From Gonatopus flavifemur (Eukaryota > Arthropoda > Insecta > Hymenoptera > Dryinidae), in NCBI GenBank assembly GCA_018340375.1, contig JAFFJZ010000008.1, positions 992,001-1,056,000 on the forward strand: 64,000 bases of DNA. Reading direction: 5' to 3'. Below the pieces are notes generated by a model. It had not been told where the DNA came from, did not search any database, and worked only from the letters and a program-made list of their open reading frames with translations. Numbering within the stretch: position 1 is the first letter of the stretch; each line of letters starts with the position of its first letter. Position numbers and translations under genes: made by a program. Shown here piece by piece: positions 32,840 through 45,113 of this stretch.

Positions 32840-33160
32840 ACTAGAACTGTTTTGTATTGAATGTTTCGCTTCCCTAACAGCAAAATGCTGAGTAAATGTG
32901 CAGCAAATTGTTGAAAACGTACAACAACGGTTTGAAGCAATTTGCAGGGACGTTGCGTCGCCAAATGCGCAACAATATGCTGTAAATCTAAGATTTTAGC
33001 TTGAGTTGTTATCGTATTGCTGGGGAGTTGCTTGGTTTCATGAAACTCTCAATCACATGCGTAGCAAATTCCCAGCAACTTTACGAAAACTTGATGAACA
33101 ACGTAAGAGCAACGATTGCACAGCAACTTTTGTTGCATGGGTTATTTCATGGAAACAAAA
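32840..33160. repeat. GCAAC/GTTGC-rich repeat
   Basis: Many gcaac, gcaaat and gttgctg words occur in both orientations, resembling the GCTGTGACAGC MITE family in style. The two open frames here (33001-33201, 33006-33197) are overlapping products of the repeat. Ends not found. Confidence 0.35.
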
Positions 33161-33421
33161 TTTATTCCTCGGATACGTTAATCATTATTGTAATTGAATG
33201 AAATGAGATAGAAAATGATATATCGTCGGTCACATGGCAAAATGTCTGACACAGTTACAGAAGAATTATCAAAGAATTCATAAGTAACACAATCAGTTCA
33301 ATAAGAATTATTCATGAATTCTCCTCGGACTGTGGGCCTGTGGGGGGTGACAAGTCACTTTATAAGTTTTCCTAAATTTTCATGATTTTGGAAGTTGAAT
33401 AATTTTGCGAAATGAATTCAT

Positions 33422-33645
33422 CCACGGAGAAAAAAATTTGCTGTCACAGCATAGCAAATCTTTTTGCTACCTCAGCTAAGAATTGGCTGTCACAGCTAAC
33501 TGGATTCTTGAGAGAGCAAAATGATAGACGAAAGTAGCCAATTTTTCGCTAGAGTAGCAAAATTTCCAGTATTATATACAGAATAGCAAATAATCTCCGC
33601 TGAAGGAGTAAACATTTTTCGCTGCCACAGCTGAAAAATCGGTAT
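33422..33645. mobile_element. MITE of GCTGTGACAGC type, copy B
   Basis: Starts ccacggagaaaaaaatttgc and carries gctgtcacagc, gctacctcagct and gctgccacagctgaaaa. The right end lacks the expected terminus and appears truncated near 33645. Related to 23909-24290. Confidence 0.55.
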
Positions 33646-33719
33646 ATAAAACCATACATTGCTTCCATGTTCTTGATATATATTCATAAGGGATAAATCT
33701 AATAGAGTGTGACAGGATG

Positions 33720-33804
33720 AGTAAGGAGTGAATTTGCCGAATTAACATTTCGTCGAATAGACATAATTTGACGAAATGTTCTTTCGACAAATTCACCCCC
33801 TACC
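33720..33804. mobile_element. 85-bp MITE with 9-bp target duplication
   Basis: The nonamer gacaggatg occurs at 33711-33719 and 33805-33813, immediately outside an element that is nearly all inverted repeat: left agtaaggagtgaatttg, then aacatttcgtc; right gacgaaatgtt, then caaattcaccccctacc. A 9-bp duplication is typical of Mutator-like elements; hAT elements make 8. There is no room for a gene. Confidence 0.8.
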
Positions 33805-33813
33805 GACAGGATG

Positions 33814-34404
33814 TCAGGGATGAAATGACTGCTGTTCGATGTTTTTTAGTAACTTGAAATGGAAAATAAGTTTCAATAATGGTTAATAAAGTGAATGCTC
33901 ATGATGTTGTTGGGGCATGTTCCATAACTCAGAATGGTTGTAATTTTGCCATAACGAATCGTAGTTGATCGATCAATAGCTCATTTTGAAGGGGAAGAAT
34001 GGTATTAAATTATAAAATCGGAGAAAAATATTCAAAAAATTTGTTATGCCAGAAAAGATGAAAAGTCGAAGGTTGAAAGTAGAAAAAATCCTTTTTCTGT
34101 GTAAATTACCTCAAATATCTCAAAACGCTGACGTGATGGCCCACTTCTGGCTTCATATTCGGATTCTACGCAGAAAATCACTTCGAAAATGACCCTTAGT
34201 TATCGAAAAGCAATCAAACCTCCTTTTTTGCAGACCAATGATATTTTGATAAAGTACATAATTTTTGTCTCTACATAATTAACTGTACATAATTTTTGTC
34301 AGCGTGCAGGTTGCGGGAGGATTGTCATTCAACTACATTCTGAAAGTTTTTCAGGTGGGAGCGAAGAAAAAAAAATATCGATTCAAAACGAAACACCCTA
34401 ATAT
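33814..34404. other. Unassigned AT-rich DNA
   Basis: No feature supported. Confidence 0.35.
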
Positions 34405-34598
34405 ACATGCGTTACGGATTTTCCGTATTTCACCGGAAATTAACTGGAAAATGATAGTATAGAAATCCCATAAAGTTTGGATTTTCAGTTAAATTCATGG
34501 GAAATTTCATATAAATTCATCGGAAATTGATTCCCTATCGCGTGATCGGAATTTTTCGGTTGCTGCGTATATGGAAATTCCGATTATTTTTCACAGTG
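34405..34598. mobile_element. MITE copy B (mate of 32132-32563)
   Basis: Reverse-complement match to 32270-32450. Its right end is tttttcacagtg followed by TA. The left end is not sharply defined. Confidence 0.55.
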
Positions 34599-35430
34599 TA
34601 TAGATGCGAATTCGATGAAATTTCACGAAATGTCACGAGAGTCCCCATATACGAACTTGTAGACAGAATTAACCATTTCTAAGAACAGTAGTCCGCGATT
34701 CTGAAGCCACCATTTTGTTCTTGAAAAATTTGACTCTGGACTTATAATGAGCGATCTCGAAAATCTCCGTGTATAAACTTTTGTACAGAATCCATCACTT
34801 ATAGGTAAAGTAGTCCGCCATTTGGGGGCACCAAATTGTTTCATTGAAAATTTATCTCCAGATTCGTAATCACGGACCCCAAAAACATATGCCCACTGTT
34901 TTTTTGCGGGTACTGCGTGGTTTGATACCAGGTTTCCAGAATTTCAGACCACGGTGCAACCGTTACTCAAAAAAACGTGGTAATGCACAAAAAGGCGTAG
35001 ACACGCGTGAAAATTACTCACTTCTACGCAAAACTGCGCGAAAACAAAGTGTTCATATCTCAAAATTCGCAAACTTCTCAGTTTTCATGCAATTCCACGT
35101 TCTTAAATGATTATTATTTTGGTTTGTGGGCTGAATTACGTATTCCTACTCTTTCGCTGTAATTTATTTCTGATAGTTCTGGAACAAAAGTACGTAATTT
35201 TATATGTACCTCGTCACGTAATTCTATGCCATGTAGCGCGGCGTAAATTGCCATGATTTCCCGTAATTCTTGGCATAGTTTGACATAAAAATATTTTCAC
35301 AAGGAGAAGAAAAGAATTTCGGGTCCGATTTTACCGTTATAAACATGCTATATAATTTGCCTTGATTCACTTGTGCAGAAAAGGCGATTTCAAGTTTTAA
35401 TGTTAGCAAGTTCCCTCGTAGAGATCATTC
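34599..35430. other. Unassigned stretch
   Basis: Several short frames; a cagaat..accatttct phrase recurs (34672, 34786 region: tagacagaattaaccatttc and gtacagaatccatcactta), suggesting a local old duplication of about 115 bases. Nothing coding. Confidence 0.35.
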
Positions 35431-35529
35431 TAGGCCCTCATTCGCCCCTCAGCTGGCGCTATCGAGGCAGACCAGGCGTATCTCTGGCCCTGGTATGGGC
35501 CAGTGAACTCCTCGATATAATTTCTATCA

Positions 35530-35606
35530 GGGTTCCCTTAGTCAGATTTGAACCCGGGTACTGCGAGCGGGAGACTAAACTTCTATCGCGTCAGCAGATC
35601 TCGAAG
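35530..35606 (-). other. tRNA-derived (SINE-like) segment
   Basis: On the minus strand, tctcccgctcgcag followed by acccgggttcaaatctg looks like the anticodon-to-T-arm part of a tRNA with a good B box (gggttcaaatc). Upstream, gctgacgcgatagaagt loosely fits an A box. The T stem is poorly paired, so this is a tRNA relic or SINE head, not a gene. Confidence 0.35.
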
Positions 35607-35610
35607 CCTT

Positions 35611-37887
35611 GGTAAAAATCAAGAAATGAAGGAAGCAGGTATTGAAACAAATTAAACATGAGAATGTACCAATTCTCTTCTGAATTACGCTCAAATGATT
35701 CTCAGCTCACACTCTCCTCGCGTTTATCGACGCTTCATTATCAGCAGGGAGAAGATATTAAAGTACCGAAATTGCCCCTTACGGTAATCCTCGACTTTGT
35801 TTAGAATTGACAATGAAAATATATTCAGGACACACATCAAATTATTCACCAAAACTTTGTCCCCATACTCTATAATATCGGTTTTCTCTGTCTTTTTGAT
35901 CAATCGACAAAAGCTGCTTTGATCATTTGACTAGCTCATACTGCTGTACCGATATTGCAGAATATGAAATCGAAGTATTGTCTTTTTCACTAAGCATATC
36001 ACGCGATTACTGATACAACGAGACGATACCGATACTGCGTCAGACGATACCGAGACGATACTCACTTCTGACAGTATATCTCGATACCAAGATACCTTCA
36101 AAGTATCGGCGAGGATATCATCTCATGCACCCCTAGAATGAAATGTTAACAATTCTCATATTGCTAATTCTAACATACAAATTTTTCCCGTGATCTAGAG
36201 AGATGATATTTGAATTAGAAGGTTCTCAGAGTTCTCTCAAATCATTCAGCTTATATTTTTTTTCAACATATTTCAAGAATAATGAAACACAAAGAGCATT
36301 CTTTTCTTCTGATGACAATGATATTTAATTGATGGAGATCAATCAAATCGGTCAGTCCATTCAATCAGTAATGTGAAGAATGATTACTCAGAATTTTAAT
36401 CAAGCTTCTCTTCGTTATTTTTCGTATTTAAAATCTCACTAAATTAACGTCAAAGATATGTCATTTAAGATAATTCTCCATTTATTTGCGAGTACCCATT
36501 GTTATTCTCAGTGACTTCGTTATGAGGTCCTCCTAACATGCTCGTAATACACATCCAGATTCCCGTTCGGGCAAAACATTTTTCCGGAGTAAACATACAT
36601 ATTTCATAAATAAAATACACAGCGCACTCAGTTGGTTCAAAAAGTCTTTCCTCGATTTCTCATGTTTCTCGTTTACCTGTGTATTGTTTTCTTTCACCCT
36701 TTGTCTTTGTTTTTCCAGCATGAGACACAAAGACCTGGACACTTTTGTTTCCTCTCTCAGCTTTTCTCCGAGTCCAGTAGCGCAGTAGCAGAAGCCAACA
36801 GCATATTCGGCGTGTGGGTAGACAGTGGTGGTTCTACGTTTCAAAATGTATGCAAAAGACCGGAGCATCCCGCACATCCTAACACGGTACAGACATTGAA
36901 AAGAGTTACTCTCAATATCTCTGAACTTTTATCCGATGGTATTATATTTAGGATTAAAATGATCGTAGAGTTCGATTGAAAATAATTCTGCTCATCAAAT
37001 AATTTTTATAAAATACTTCTTTAAATTGCATTCGTTGCTGATAAACGGAGGAAATGTACACATAACTTGAATCTGACTTACTTTCAATCGGACTGTACAT
37101 GGGTCCGGTCGGCGGAGTTACCATCGATTCGTGGCCACAACTGTTTTATCGTTCAAAAAAGCAACGCCTCGAGTCCTTCTTGCTCTCACAGGGTTGGAGT
37201 TGGCGGATACCGAGACGGAGGAAAGACATCTTTTCCTGGCATACATAGATTTTTGTTTGTCCAAAGGGGCCGGGAACAGACACACGAGTGAGCCTATATA
37301 AGAAGAATATGGGGTCATTTTTTATCTTCCATTACAAGGAAAAACAAGTTGACAATATTATTTCTTCCTAATGTTATCTCCGTCGATCAAGATTTCTCCG
37401 CTCTGGTAAATATTCTTCTGTGAAATAAGATGAAAATGCTGTCATCCAATTTCCCGATTCAAAAATGAAGATCAGATAAACAATAATATACTTTTATTTA
37501 AAAAGTTATTCAGATTCAAGTGAAAGGATGGAGAAATGATTGTTCGTCAAAACGATTATCCTCAACTTCCTTATGGTGCAATTGGTGTTTCTGAGAGATA
37601 AAATATTGCGATTCTTGGGTGCGAATAAATTTGCATTTGTGCTTATATCAAGTGTCCCGAAGTCAAGTGGATTCTCGTTGTCGTGCCGCATATTGATTTT
37701 TCAATAATTTCATTATTTCCTTCAACTCTCTGTAACCGATAAGCGTCATTTCGTGCCATTTGGCATCTTCAAAGAATAAGAACAATAGTCATCTTGAATA
37801 ACTTCTTCCATTATAAAGGCTCTCAGAGAAGGCTTTTTTAGTTTGATACATATACTTGTATTCATAAACATCTGTCTGGAACAGATA
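35611..37887. other. Unassigned; GC-richer block at 36620-37320
   Basis: 35980-36136 is a cgatac-rich imperfect palindrome ending in gcacccctag, a hAT-like terminus without a visible partner. 36620-37320 is GC-richer. A strong pyrimidine tract with an acceptor (ctttgtttttccag, ending 36719) opens a frame that runs to 36979, and an opposite frame covers 36533-36877. No domain was recognised and no donor pairs convincingly. Confidence 0.35.
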
Positions 37888-38133
37888 CACTGTTAGAAAT
37901 TTCTGATTGAACTTCCAATTACATGTACTGGAAGCAAAAGTTATTCACGTAACTGAAAAATTTATTGGAATTTCAATCACGAAAATATATATTAATGTAT
38001 GATATAATATAGCAACAATTTGAAAATTCAGTTGCGTGTAAATGAATCCCCATTTCAATCACCAAGAATCGGAAATTTCATTTACAAATGTACATGAAAA
38101 ATATATGAAATTCAAAGACATTTTTCAACAGTG
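37888..38133. mobile_element. 246-bp MITE with TA flanks (mate at 43989)
   Basis: Ends cactgttagaaatttc and tttttcaacagtg, with TA on both sides. The reverse complement matches 43989-44165 along ttcaagtacatttgtaaatg-like and ttgctatattatatca blocks. Non-coding; Tc1/mariner-type target. Confidence 0.75.
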
Positions 38134-38454
38134 TAACAGGAAAAATGTTGAGACACAATATCATCTTATTTTTCTTTATGGAAGCAGGATATTGTTGATT
38201 TTTTTGTTTGATTAATAGCTTTAAACAGCAATTGTACTCACAAAAATTTTGAGCCGTTTAGATTTTTTTTAATTTGAACCGCATCAAGTGTTCGAAAAAA
38301 ATGATAACTGCCTTTTACAGTTAATTCAACCCCTATTTCAAGTGCAGTAAATATTTTCAGATATTCCAATTCGAAACGTTGCAATTGTCTGGTGACTAAC
38401 AAGTAATTTCTCAGCATGGAAATTCTTACGTTTGTAAATTCATGGGATCCCATG

Positions 38455-38605
38455 GGATCGCAAGCAAATAGTTTAAAATTGCTGCAAGGTTGTGAGGCAA
38501 GTTTGACGGATGCTTCCTACTTGACACACGAAAAAGGTGCGAGCTCAAAAACCCCTTGCGGTAGAGTTGTGGCAACCTTAGACCAAAACGGTTGTCAATA
38601 ACAAT
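38455..38605 (+). mobile_element. AAGCTTGTGACAAGG-type repeat, copy A (decayed)
   Basis: Shares with 39395-39606 the order aaattgctgcaaggttgt, tttgacgga, ttgacacac, gagttgtggcaaccttag and ggttgtcaataaca. More diverged than the other two copies; non-coding. Confidence 0.6.
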
Positions 38606-39394
38606 CCCACACTGTAAAAAGAAAGTTTTAATCTGTTTGCATCCCAATTTCAGACAATGCTTTTTCCATTGTATGATGAATATTATTTTTAATAAGTTGT
38701 TTGGTAACAAAAAAATTATATTTCCCATAGAAATACTCTCAGTTTTTCTGCAAAATTTGGGTTCATACAGTACAACATTGTTTGTTTTAATGGGAAAAAT
38801 TTAGTTCATTGATGATTTTAGAAAATCTCAGGAATCTTGGCGCTGTCCAGTGCAAACTCAGGGGGTCAAGTTTAAGCAGCTGTAGCACCACCTTTTTATT
38901 TTTTTCACAATAACAAAATTTTGTCCTGTTGCTGATTCAAACTGCAATATTATGATGTATCATATTTCATTTTACTGAATACTCCCACTTTTTTGTAACG
39001 AAATCTTAAAAAAAATGCTGTTACATGAGGTTCCTCCCTTAAATTTATTCAAAAGTGTTGTACCAAACATCTTAGACTTGTCGTAAAGCAGGGTCCACAG
39101 CGGTCAGGAAAGAATACCGGAATTGACCAACCATATGTTTCTATTGAACAGTATGACCAACGAGGAAAAAAAAACTCCCAGCACTGTGAATCCTGTAAAG
39201 ATATCTCTTTTAATGATATTTTGCATGGTCATATTGACACAGAGAATGAACCACAGATAACTAAATCGGATGTGTAAGCAAAATCAAATTATTCTAGAAT
39301 TTCCCGTTTCAGAGTGATAGCGATTTATAGGTCCAAGCATCCCAGGCTGTTGAGAGAATTCGTGGATTCCAAACACATTCCGAATCAACTGATA

Positions 39395-39606
39395 CATCTC
39401 AGAGGGCAATTTGACCTTGCTGCAATGTCGTCAGGCATACTTGTGACAAGGTTGACGGAAGGTTGATGATTGACACACAATAAGGGTATAAGCTTGCAAA
39501 ACCCTTGCATCAGAGTTATAGCAGCCTTACCCCGGCAAAGGTTGTCAATAACAAGCCAAACGCAATCGAATGACAAGTCTGACAGGCTTATGACAAGCTT
39601 ACACGT
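39395..39606 (+). mobile_element. AAGCTTGTGACAAGG-type repeat, copy B
   Basis: Near-complete copy running from gggcaatttgaccttgctgc to gacaagcttacacgttatct. Its reverse complement aligns with 52413-52625 over the whole length, including acttgtcattcgattg at one end. Internal caaggtt/aaccttg words pair. Non-autonomous DNA element by shape. Confidence 0.7.
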
Positions 39607-40706
39607 TATCTGGGCTATATTAAGAATTTAATGCACCACATATTTTATAAGAATTCATATCAAATCGTGTATGAAAACTATTTCAACATATCATGATTTT
39701 CAATCAAAATATAGAACATCCAAATCAGGAAACTAACAAGAAAACCTCACTGTAGGTCACGTTCGTTGAGTATTCTTCGAAAGACGAACAAAACTGCCAT
39801 CTTAGTTTCTTCTCGTGTTATAAAAAATTTTGAGTAATTTTGGGTTGAAGTTGAGATTAAATGGTGAATTGAATGTTTTTTGGTAAGATGCTGTTTTGAA
39901 TTGAGAGTGAGGAATTGAGGGTTTTTGGCATGGGAAAACCGAATCTGAAGTTCATTTCCCATTTTCAATTCAAAACACCATCTCACAAGAAGTTACCAAA
40001 TTCACCGTTCAATCTGAACTTCAACCCGAAATTATTCAAAATTTGGCGTAGCATGAGGGAAATCTGACATAATATCAAAATATTGCAGTAATCAGGGCCT
40101 AATCCAAGTGAGATATGGGACTAACTGAAACATTAGATACTCAATTTTCTAAAATAAAAAAAAAACCCAGGTGGAAAAATGTCCAAAATTATATATAATT
40201 CATGTATAATTTACATATAATTCGATATGATTTGCATATAAATTATATTGAGAACGTGTCATTATATTGTATATTCCAGAATTAACCGTTTTCTTGTAGA
40301 ACTAACTTTTCGGTTAGAACTGACCCTGAAATTATGCCCTGGCAGTAATATTGCAGCAATATTCCTGCTTTAATTGTGCTGAATAGGAACTATTCTATTA
40401 ATACAAATACAAATTTTCATAATCTCTATCCAGAGATTTTCAATAATGGACCGAATCATGTTGCTAAAGTTTGAACCGTTCATTAAAACGCATTGGTAAC
40501 CGAATGATGGAATACTCAGCTGTTAAAGAACTAAACACTTGACGTACATTCCTTAAATGATGTTTCCAGGTCCAAGGACTTAATTCAAAAAGATGAATAA
40601 CGATAATTCATCAAATTTTGTGAATTTGAATTTTCGTTTCGTTTCAATATACGATTCAAACTTCAACGACAGACCGAATCACAGTTTAGTCGCACTTCAA
40701 AATAAC
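39607..40706. other. AT-rich DNA with one local inverted duplication
   Basis: 39800-39880 (ttttgagtaattttgggttg, aagttgagattaaatggtga) is the approximate reverse complement of 39985-40045 (tcaccgttcaatctgaactt, caacccgaaattattcaaaa): an imperfect palindrome of about 250 bases centred near 39920. No coding content. Confidence 0.45.
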
Positions 40707-40906
40707 TAGGTGAGACTAGGTACGGTTGAAACACGGGGATTGGTTGAAACACCGCAAATAATTTAGGATTGGCCAAGAATCAGGCATAATTAGCTGGAAA
40801 ATAAGTTTGCACACGCAAGGGGTTCTCCATTCCCTTTAAACGATCTGACCTATTGCGAGCTGATCGTTAGTTATTCGCGATTTTCCAACCGTACCCAGTC
40901 TCCCTT
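40707..40906. mobile_element. 200-bp MITE with GAGACT.GGTACGGTTG ends
   Basis: Left ctaggtgagactaggtacgg and the complement of the right end, taagggagactgggtacggt, agree in about 16 of 20 positions and continue through ttg. The interior has no frame. No clear target duplication. Confidence 0.65.
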
Positions 40907-41637
40907 ATAGTTCTAGAATTGTTTCATTTCTCCTTCAGGTATGCACATTGTCTTCAAAATATATCAATATTTTGAAGGATCCAAAAATGAATCATAGTCC
41001 AGGAATCAATCTGATTCCAGTGACAAGAATGAATTATGAATCTTGAGTCAGAATGTGAATGTATAATATAACATTTCACATACATTTTGTTCTTCGAATG
41101 GGAATTGTGAATTTCAAGAACCTGATCATAGCTTTGTATTGTAGAAATTCTTCCTACAAGGCTGATTGAATTCATGCTAATACGAGTTTTGCGATGGCAG
41201 CAAATACTTCACTGTATCAGTGAGAATTGGCTGACCTTTTCTACATCGAAGTAATTGATGTCGCAGGTTCATATTTATTAAAATTCAAAGTGTTTTTTGG
41301 ATGCTGATTTACTCTATTGAATGTTTGACAGTGAATTCGGGGAAGTTGATTTTATATATTGATTTTGTCGTGCAATTCTATTCACTCATACTTTCATTGA
41401 ATTTCATCAGCTGGATATTTTGCTGAAGTATACTGGGAATATTATGAAAAATATTTCTTTGTCCTTTCACTTATTTATGATGAGAAAATTCATTTTTCAT
41501 CAGAAATAGCAAAGTTTCTTCCTGAATGGGTTACTTTGTACCATGATGTATCTATTTGATTCCCGAAAATATCGAAGTTTGATATAAAATCACGGGTAGT
41601 CCCATGAATTCAATTGAAAATTTTCCTATTACAAATG
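40907..41637. other. Unassigned AT-rich DNA
   Basis: No feature supported. Confidence 0.35.
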
Positions 41638-41985
41638 CATGCCAAATCCGGGCAAAAAGAAGTTGGATTACCAATTTTTTTGTCTCTGAAAATTCGGTCA
41701 GAAACTGACAATCTCCCTATCAGATTTTGTCTGGCATTGTTAAATGAGAAAATCCAGGCATAAACTGACCACAAAATTTAGGACGGTGCTGATTGGAATA
41801 CATAACTGGAATATTCAGTCAAAAAGTGACAAAAATTTCCCTACTAGGTTATGACAGGATTTTTCCATTTGGCAATGACGGAAAAAATCAGGTAGAAAGT
41901 TTGTCAGTTTCTGACTGGATTTCCGGAGACAAAAGCCGTTCCAAACCTGATAACTATTTTTTGTCCGGATCTGACAGGCAATCTC
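41638..41985. mobile_element. About 350-bp foldback element
   Basis: The two halves are imperfect reverse complements around a centre near 41810. Left ggtcagaaactgacaatctc pairs with right tgtcagtttctgactggatt, and left aaatgagaaaatccaggcat with right atgacaggatttttccattt. The outer parts pair through ccgggcaaaaag and tttttgtccgg. Divergence is larger than in the 13696 palindrome, so it is older. Non-coding. Confidence 0.7.
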
Positions 41986-43988
41986 AAAAGGGATAATCAT
42001 AACCATGGTTCAAGTTCCAAATCCTGGATTCTAATTGATTAGATTTGAACTCAAATCCGGTTTTAATTTGGAATCGAATCGATGGGATTTTGGCCTAGAG
42101 GCATACAGCAACACCGAACGATCAGAATTGATCGATTCCCAATTTTATTCCGGATCATATATACACCTACCAACTGTGAACGTACCTCACTGTTACCTTA
42201 AGAAATGATATTCATCATGTATCCGATCAAGGAAAATAGTTAAAATTATATGAAATGTGATATTAATTCAACAAGACGATCCATACAATTTCACACATGT
42301 GTAATAATTTTATTATATATATATGCATATATACATACAAACACGAATAAATATATGTGTATATAGAGAATATTGATATTCTTATAGATATCGCTCATCA
42401 CTAATTGGAAATATAAAATTCACTCGAATTTCAGAATTCTGTTTGATATCATAGACATAAATAGATCTTGGTCATTCAGGGTACAAACGATTTTCAAAAA
42501 TCCATTACAGAGTACATGCTGAAATATTTGCGAATCATATTCAAGATTGTGTTTTGCTTGTCTACGTTTTACTCATCCTTGACACAAATCATACACAAGT
42601 ATATGAAAGATCAAAATATATATGAAAGTATGCATTTGCTCACCCTTTGCGAAATATAACGGGGAAAGAAGTAAATGGAGAAGGACGAACAAAGGGAGTT
42701 CGAAGGAGAAGAACGTCCGAGTGAGGAAGAGGAATATCAAGAATCTTGGGGTTAGGGCGGGGAATTTTATTGGTTCTGACTTGGCGCCCCCTAACGTTTC
42801 CTTGTTTGCCTCGCAGATTTTCATATGTTTTCATCCACTTGGAAAATTAGGACGTTATATGCGAATATTCGCAAGCAATATGTATGAACCATACGCACGC
42901 ACGCGCTCGTACGTTCTTTATTTGCGAAACTGAAGGATTCTCTTGAAGAACGAGATGTTCGCAAAAAAACATGTATGAAATGTGAAGATTCGAGATTCCT
43001 TTGTATGGAATTCACATCGTTTAAGATTTTAAGTTTCTTGTAAATTTTCAGATCCTAATGGAAAATGATAAGTCGGATCGAATCGAAAATCGTTAATGTT
43101 TCAAACTGATAAGTGAGCGTATCGTAAAATGAAAAGAAAATCGTAAAACTTCGAATAGGATCAGAAACATTCATCATCGCGCAAAATTTGTGTACTTGGA
43201 GCTGAAGTTTGAAACATGTTCTCGATATTAGAATGAGACGATGTACATAAAAAAAAATTCATTCCAAGATCCTTGCAGGCCATGGAACAGAATGGGTCTT
43301 GTTTTCTTCCTTCGTCTCGTAATACATCAACTCAGATCGATACACGACTCTTATCCACAGACGTCGGTTGCTCGAAGACCTTCTTCTCCCCATCATTTCC
43401 CTTCATTCTCGGTGTTTATTGTCTTCATCGACTACTACTCTAACTATCAATTCAATATACTAAAATATCAGTAACGTATACTTCTTTGCATCAAATTCAC
43501 TCTCGAACTTTTTTGAAGACTCCTAAACTGCTTGAAAACTTATTGCTGCAGGAAGGTTCAAATTTTGCAAAGCATTAACAGTTATTCTTATTCGAATATT
43601 CATTAGGGTGTTTCAAAGAACACTTTTTTTCTCCAATCAATTGTATGACCCCCCGAAAAGTTTCCTGCTGGCATGAAATGAAAAAGCTGGGTCCCCAAAA
43701 CCTGGGTCCAATGCGATAAAGTTCAGAGATCGCGCATCCACTTCGAAGTTTCAATTTTCATGTCTCATCTATACTTCTCTATCTGGAACTCGGTGGATTA
43801 TTGACAATTGTATGGGCATAAAATTTGATGTTATCGATGTTTTTGTTCAATATTTCATCATATGCACTGTTGCAAATAAAAGCGACGATATACTGTCGCC
43901 GATTTTAGGGAAGTGGCTGGACAGAAATTTCCATAATCCAGAAAAACAAAACATAAGAATCACTGCTGCGAGAAATCATCATTCCGTA
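41986..43988. other. Unassigned; GC-richer at 42650-43000 and 43260-43400
   Basis: A cluster of atatat words lies at 42312-42365. 42650-43000 has overlapping frames on both strands (for example 42622-42933 forward) and a gggcggggaattttattggt run; 43260-43400 is pyrimidine-rich. These may be host non-coding blocks. No gene recognised. Confidence 0.35.
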
Positions 43989-44165
43989 CACTGTTAGAAA
44001 TTTCTTGAAATGTCATTCATTTTTCAAGTACATTTGTAAATGAAGTTTTAAATTCCTGGTGATGGAATTGAGAATTGAGTTACATGTAATTGAATTTTCA
44101 ATTTTTGCTATATTATATCACCCATAATACTATAGTTTGGTAACTGAAATATTCAGTTGTTGGAG
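43989..44165. mobile_element. MITE, inverse mate of 37888-38133
   Basis: Begins TA-cactgttagaaatttc and aligns with the reverse complement of 37888-38133 for about 175 bases. The far end is not recognisable, so the copy is truncated or diverged. Confidence 0.65.
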
Positions 44166-44899
44166 TTCTCAACTCATCGTAATTTTTTAATCAGGACCTC
44201 GAATAATTCAGGGTTTCACATATCTCTACTGAAAAATCTCAGTGCTGAATTGAGAACGATCAACTTGTACATGTGAGAAGAAGAAGAAAGAAGAACGTTT
44301 CAAGCTTCCCATTTCTGAATCTGACAATAAAAGTCAATGTCTTCATTGCAGTATACAATATTATATTAGAATCAGAGTAGATGAGAAAAATGGCAACTTC
44401 AAAACATCAATGTGATGATGTTATGAAATTTATGTTCTCAAAGTTTGCGTCGCTTACAGGAACAAAAAGAAAATTCAAACTCGCAAAATTTAATAAATCA
44501 TCGGCGTTTATCTTCTCGAATTGAGAGCATTCCGAAGTCCCAAGAAATCCCAAATCGCCCCCGCCCGCTGTTCATGAAAACGACCAATTACATCGAAGAA
44601 TACCGAGTTGATGCATTTTCTGTGAATCATGGTGAAGATGCATGAACTAATTATTTTTCGATTCATTCAGTCGTTTTCGGTGGAAGTGGGGGGAGAGATC
44701 TGGGATCTTTTAAAACTTTGAAATGTTCTTGACTGTTTGGAACTGGAAACATCGTTCGAAACATGCACTGCAAGGTTGTAAGTTTTGATCAACTATTCGT
44801 TTTAATGAACGATTCAAACCTGTGAAAGTGATCCAAAGAGCATTTTCATCGTACATCGTAATCAATGTTTATTAATTTCTTCCGTGCGTGGTTAATGTT
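44166..44899. other. Unassigned AT-rich DNA
   Basis: Only weak similarity to 9280-9410 (see that entry). Confidence 0.35.
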
Positions 44900-45113
44900 T
44901 TATTTTGATGCAGTCAGAATGTTTGAATTGTGTAGTCACTTTTTGAACTCTCAAAAGCGTGTAAATTACCCATGGAATGGATGATATGTTTTATTATAAA
45001 ACGAGTAATTTGAGTTATTGACATATTTATACAGTTTCAAGTGTTCTAAAAGTGGCTACATGATTCAAACATTGTGAGTGTCTTGAAATAAAACACTTGG
45101 ATTTACAGTGTAC
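44900..45113 (+). repeat. Dispersed repeat with TIR-like ends, copy B
   Basis: Same-orientation match to 21362-21580, from cagtcagaatgtttgaattg to gaaataaaacacttggattt and tacagtgta. Confidence 0.65.

Noticed and set aside
36533..36979. Opposed 114- and 115-codon frames with a pyrimidine-tract acceptor at 36719
   Set aside because: The acceptor looks good, but there is no convincing donor and no recognised protein; kept only as a note in the region entry.
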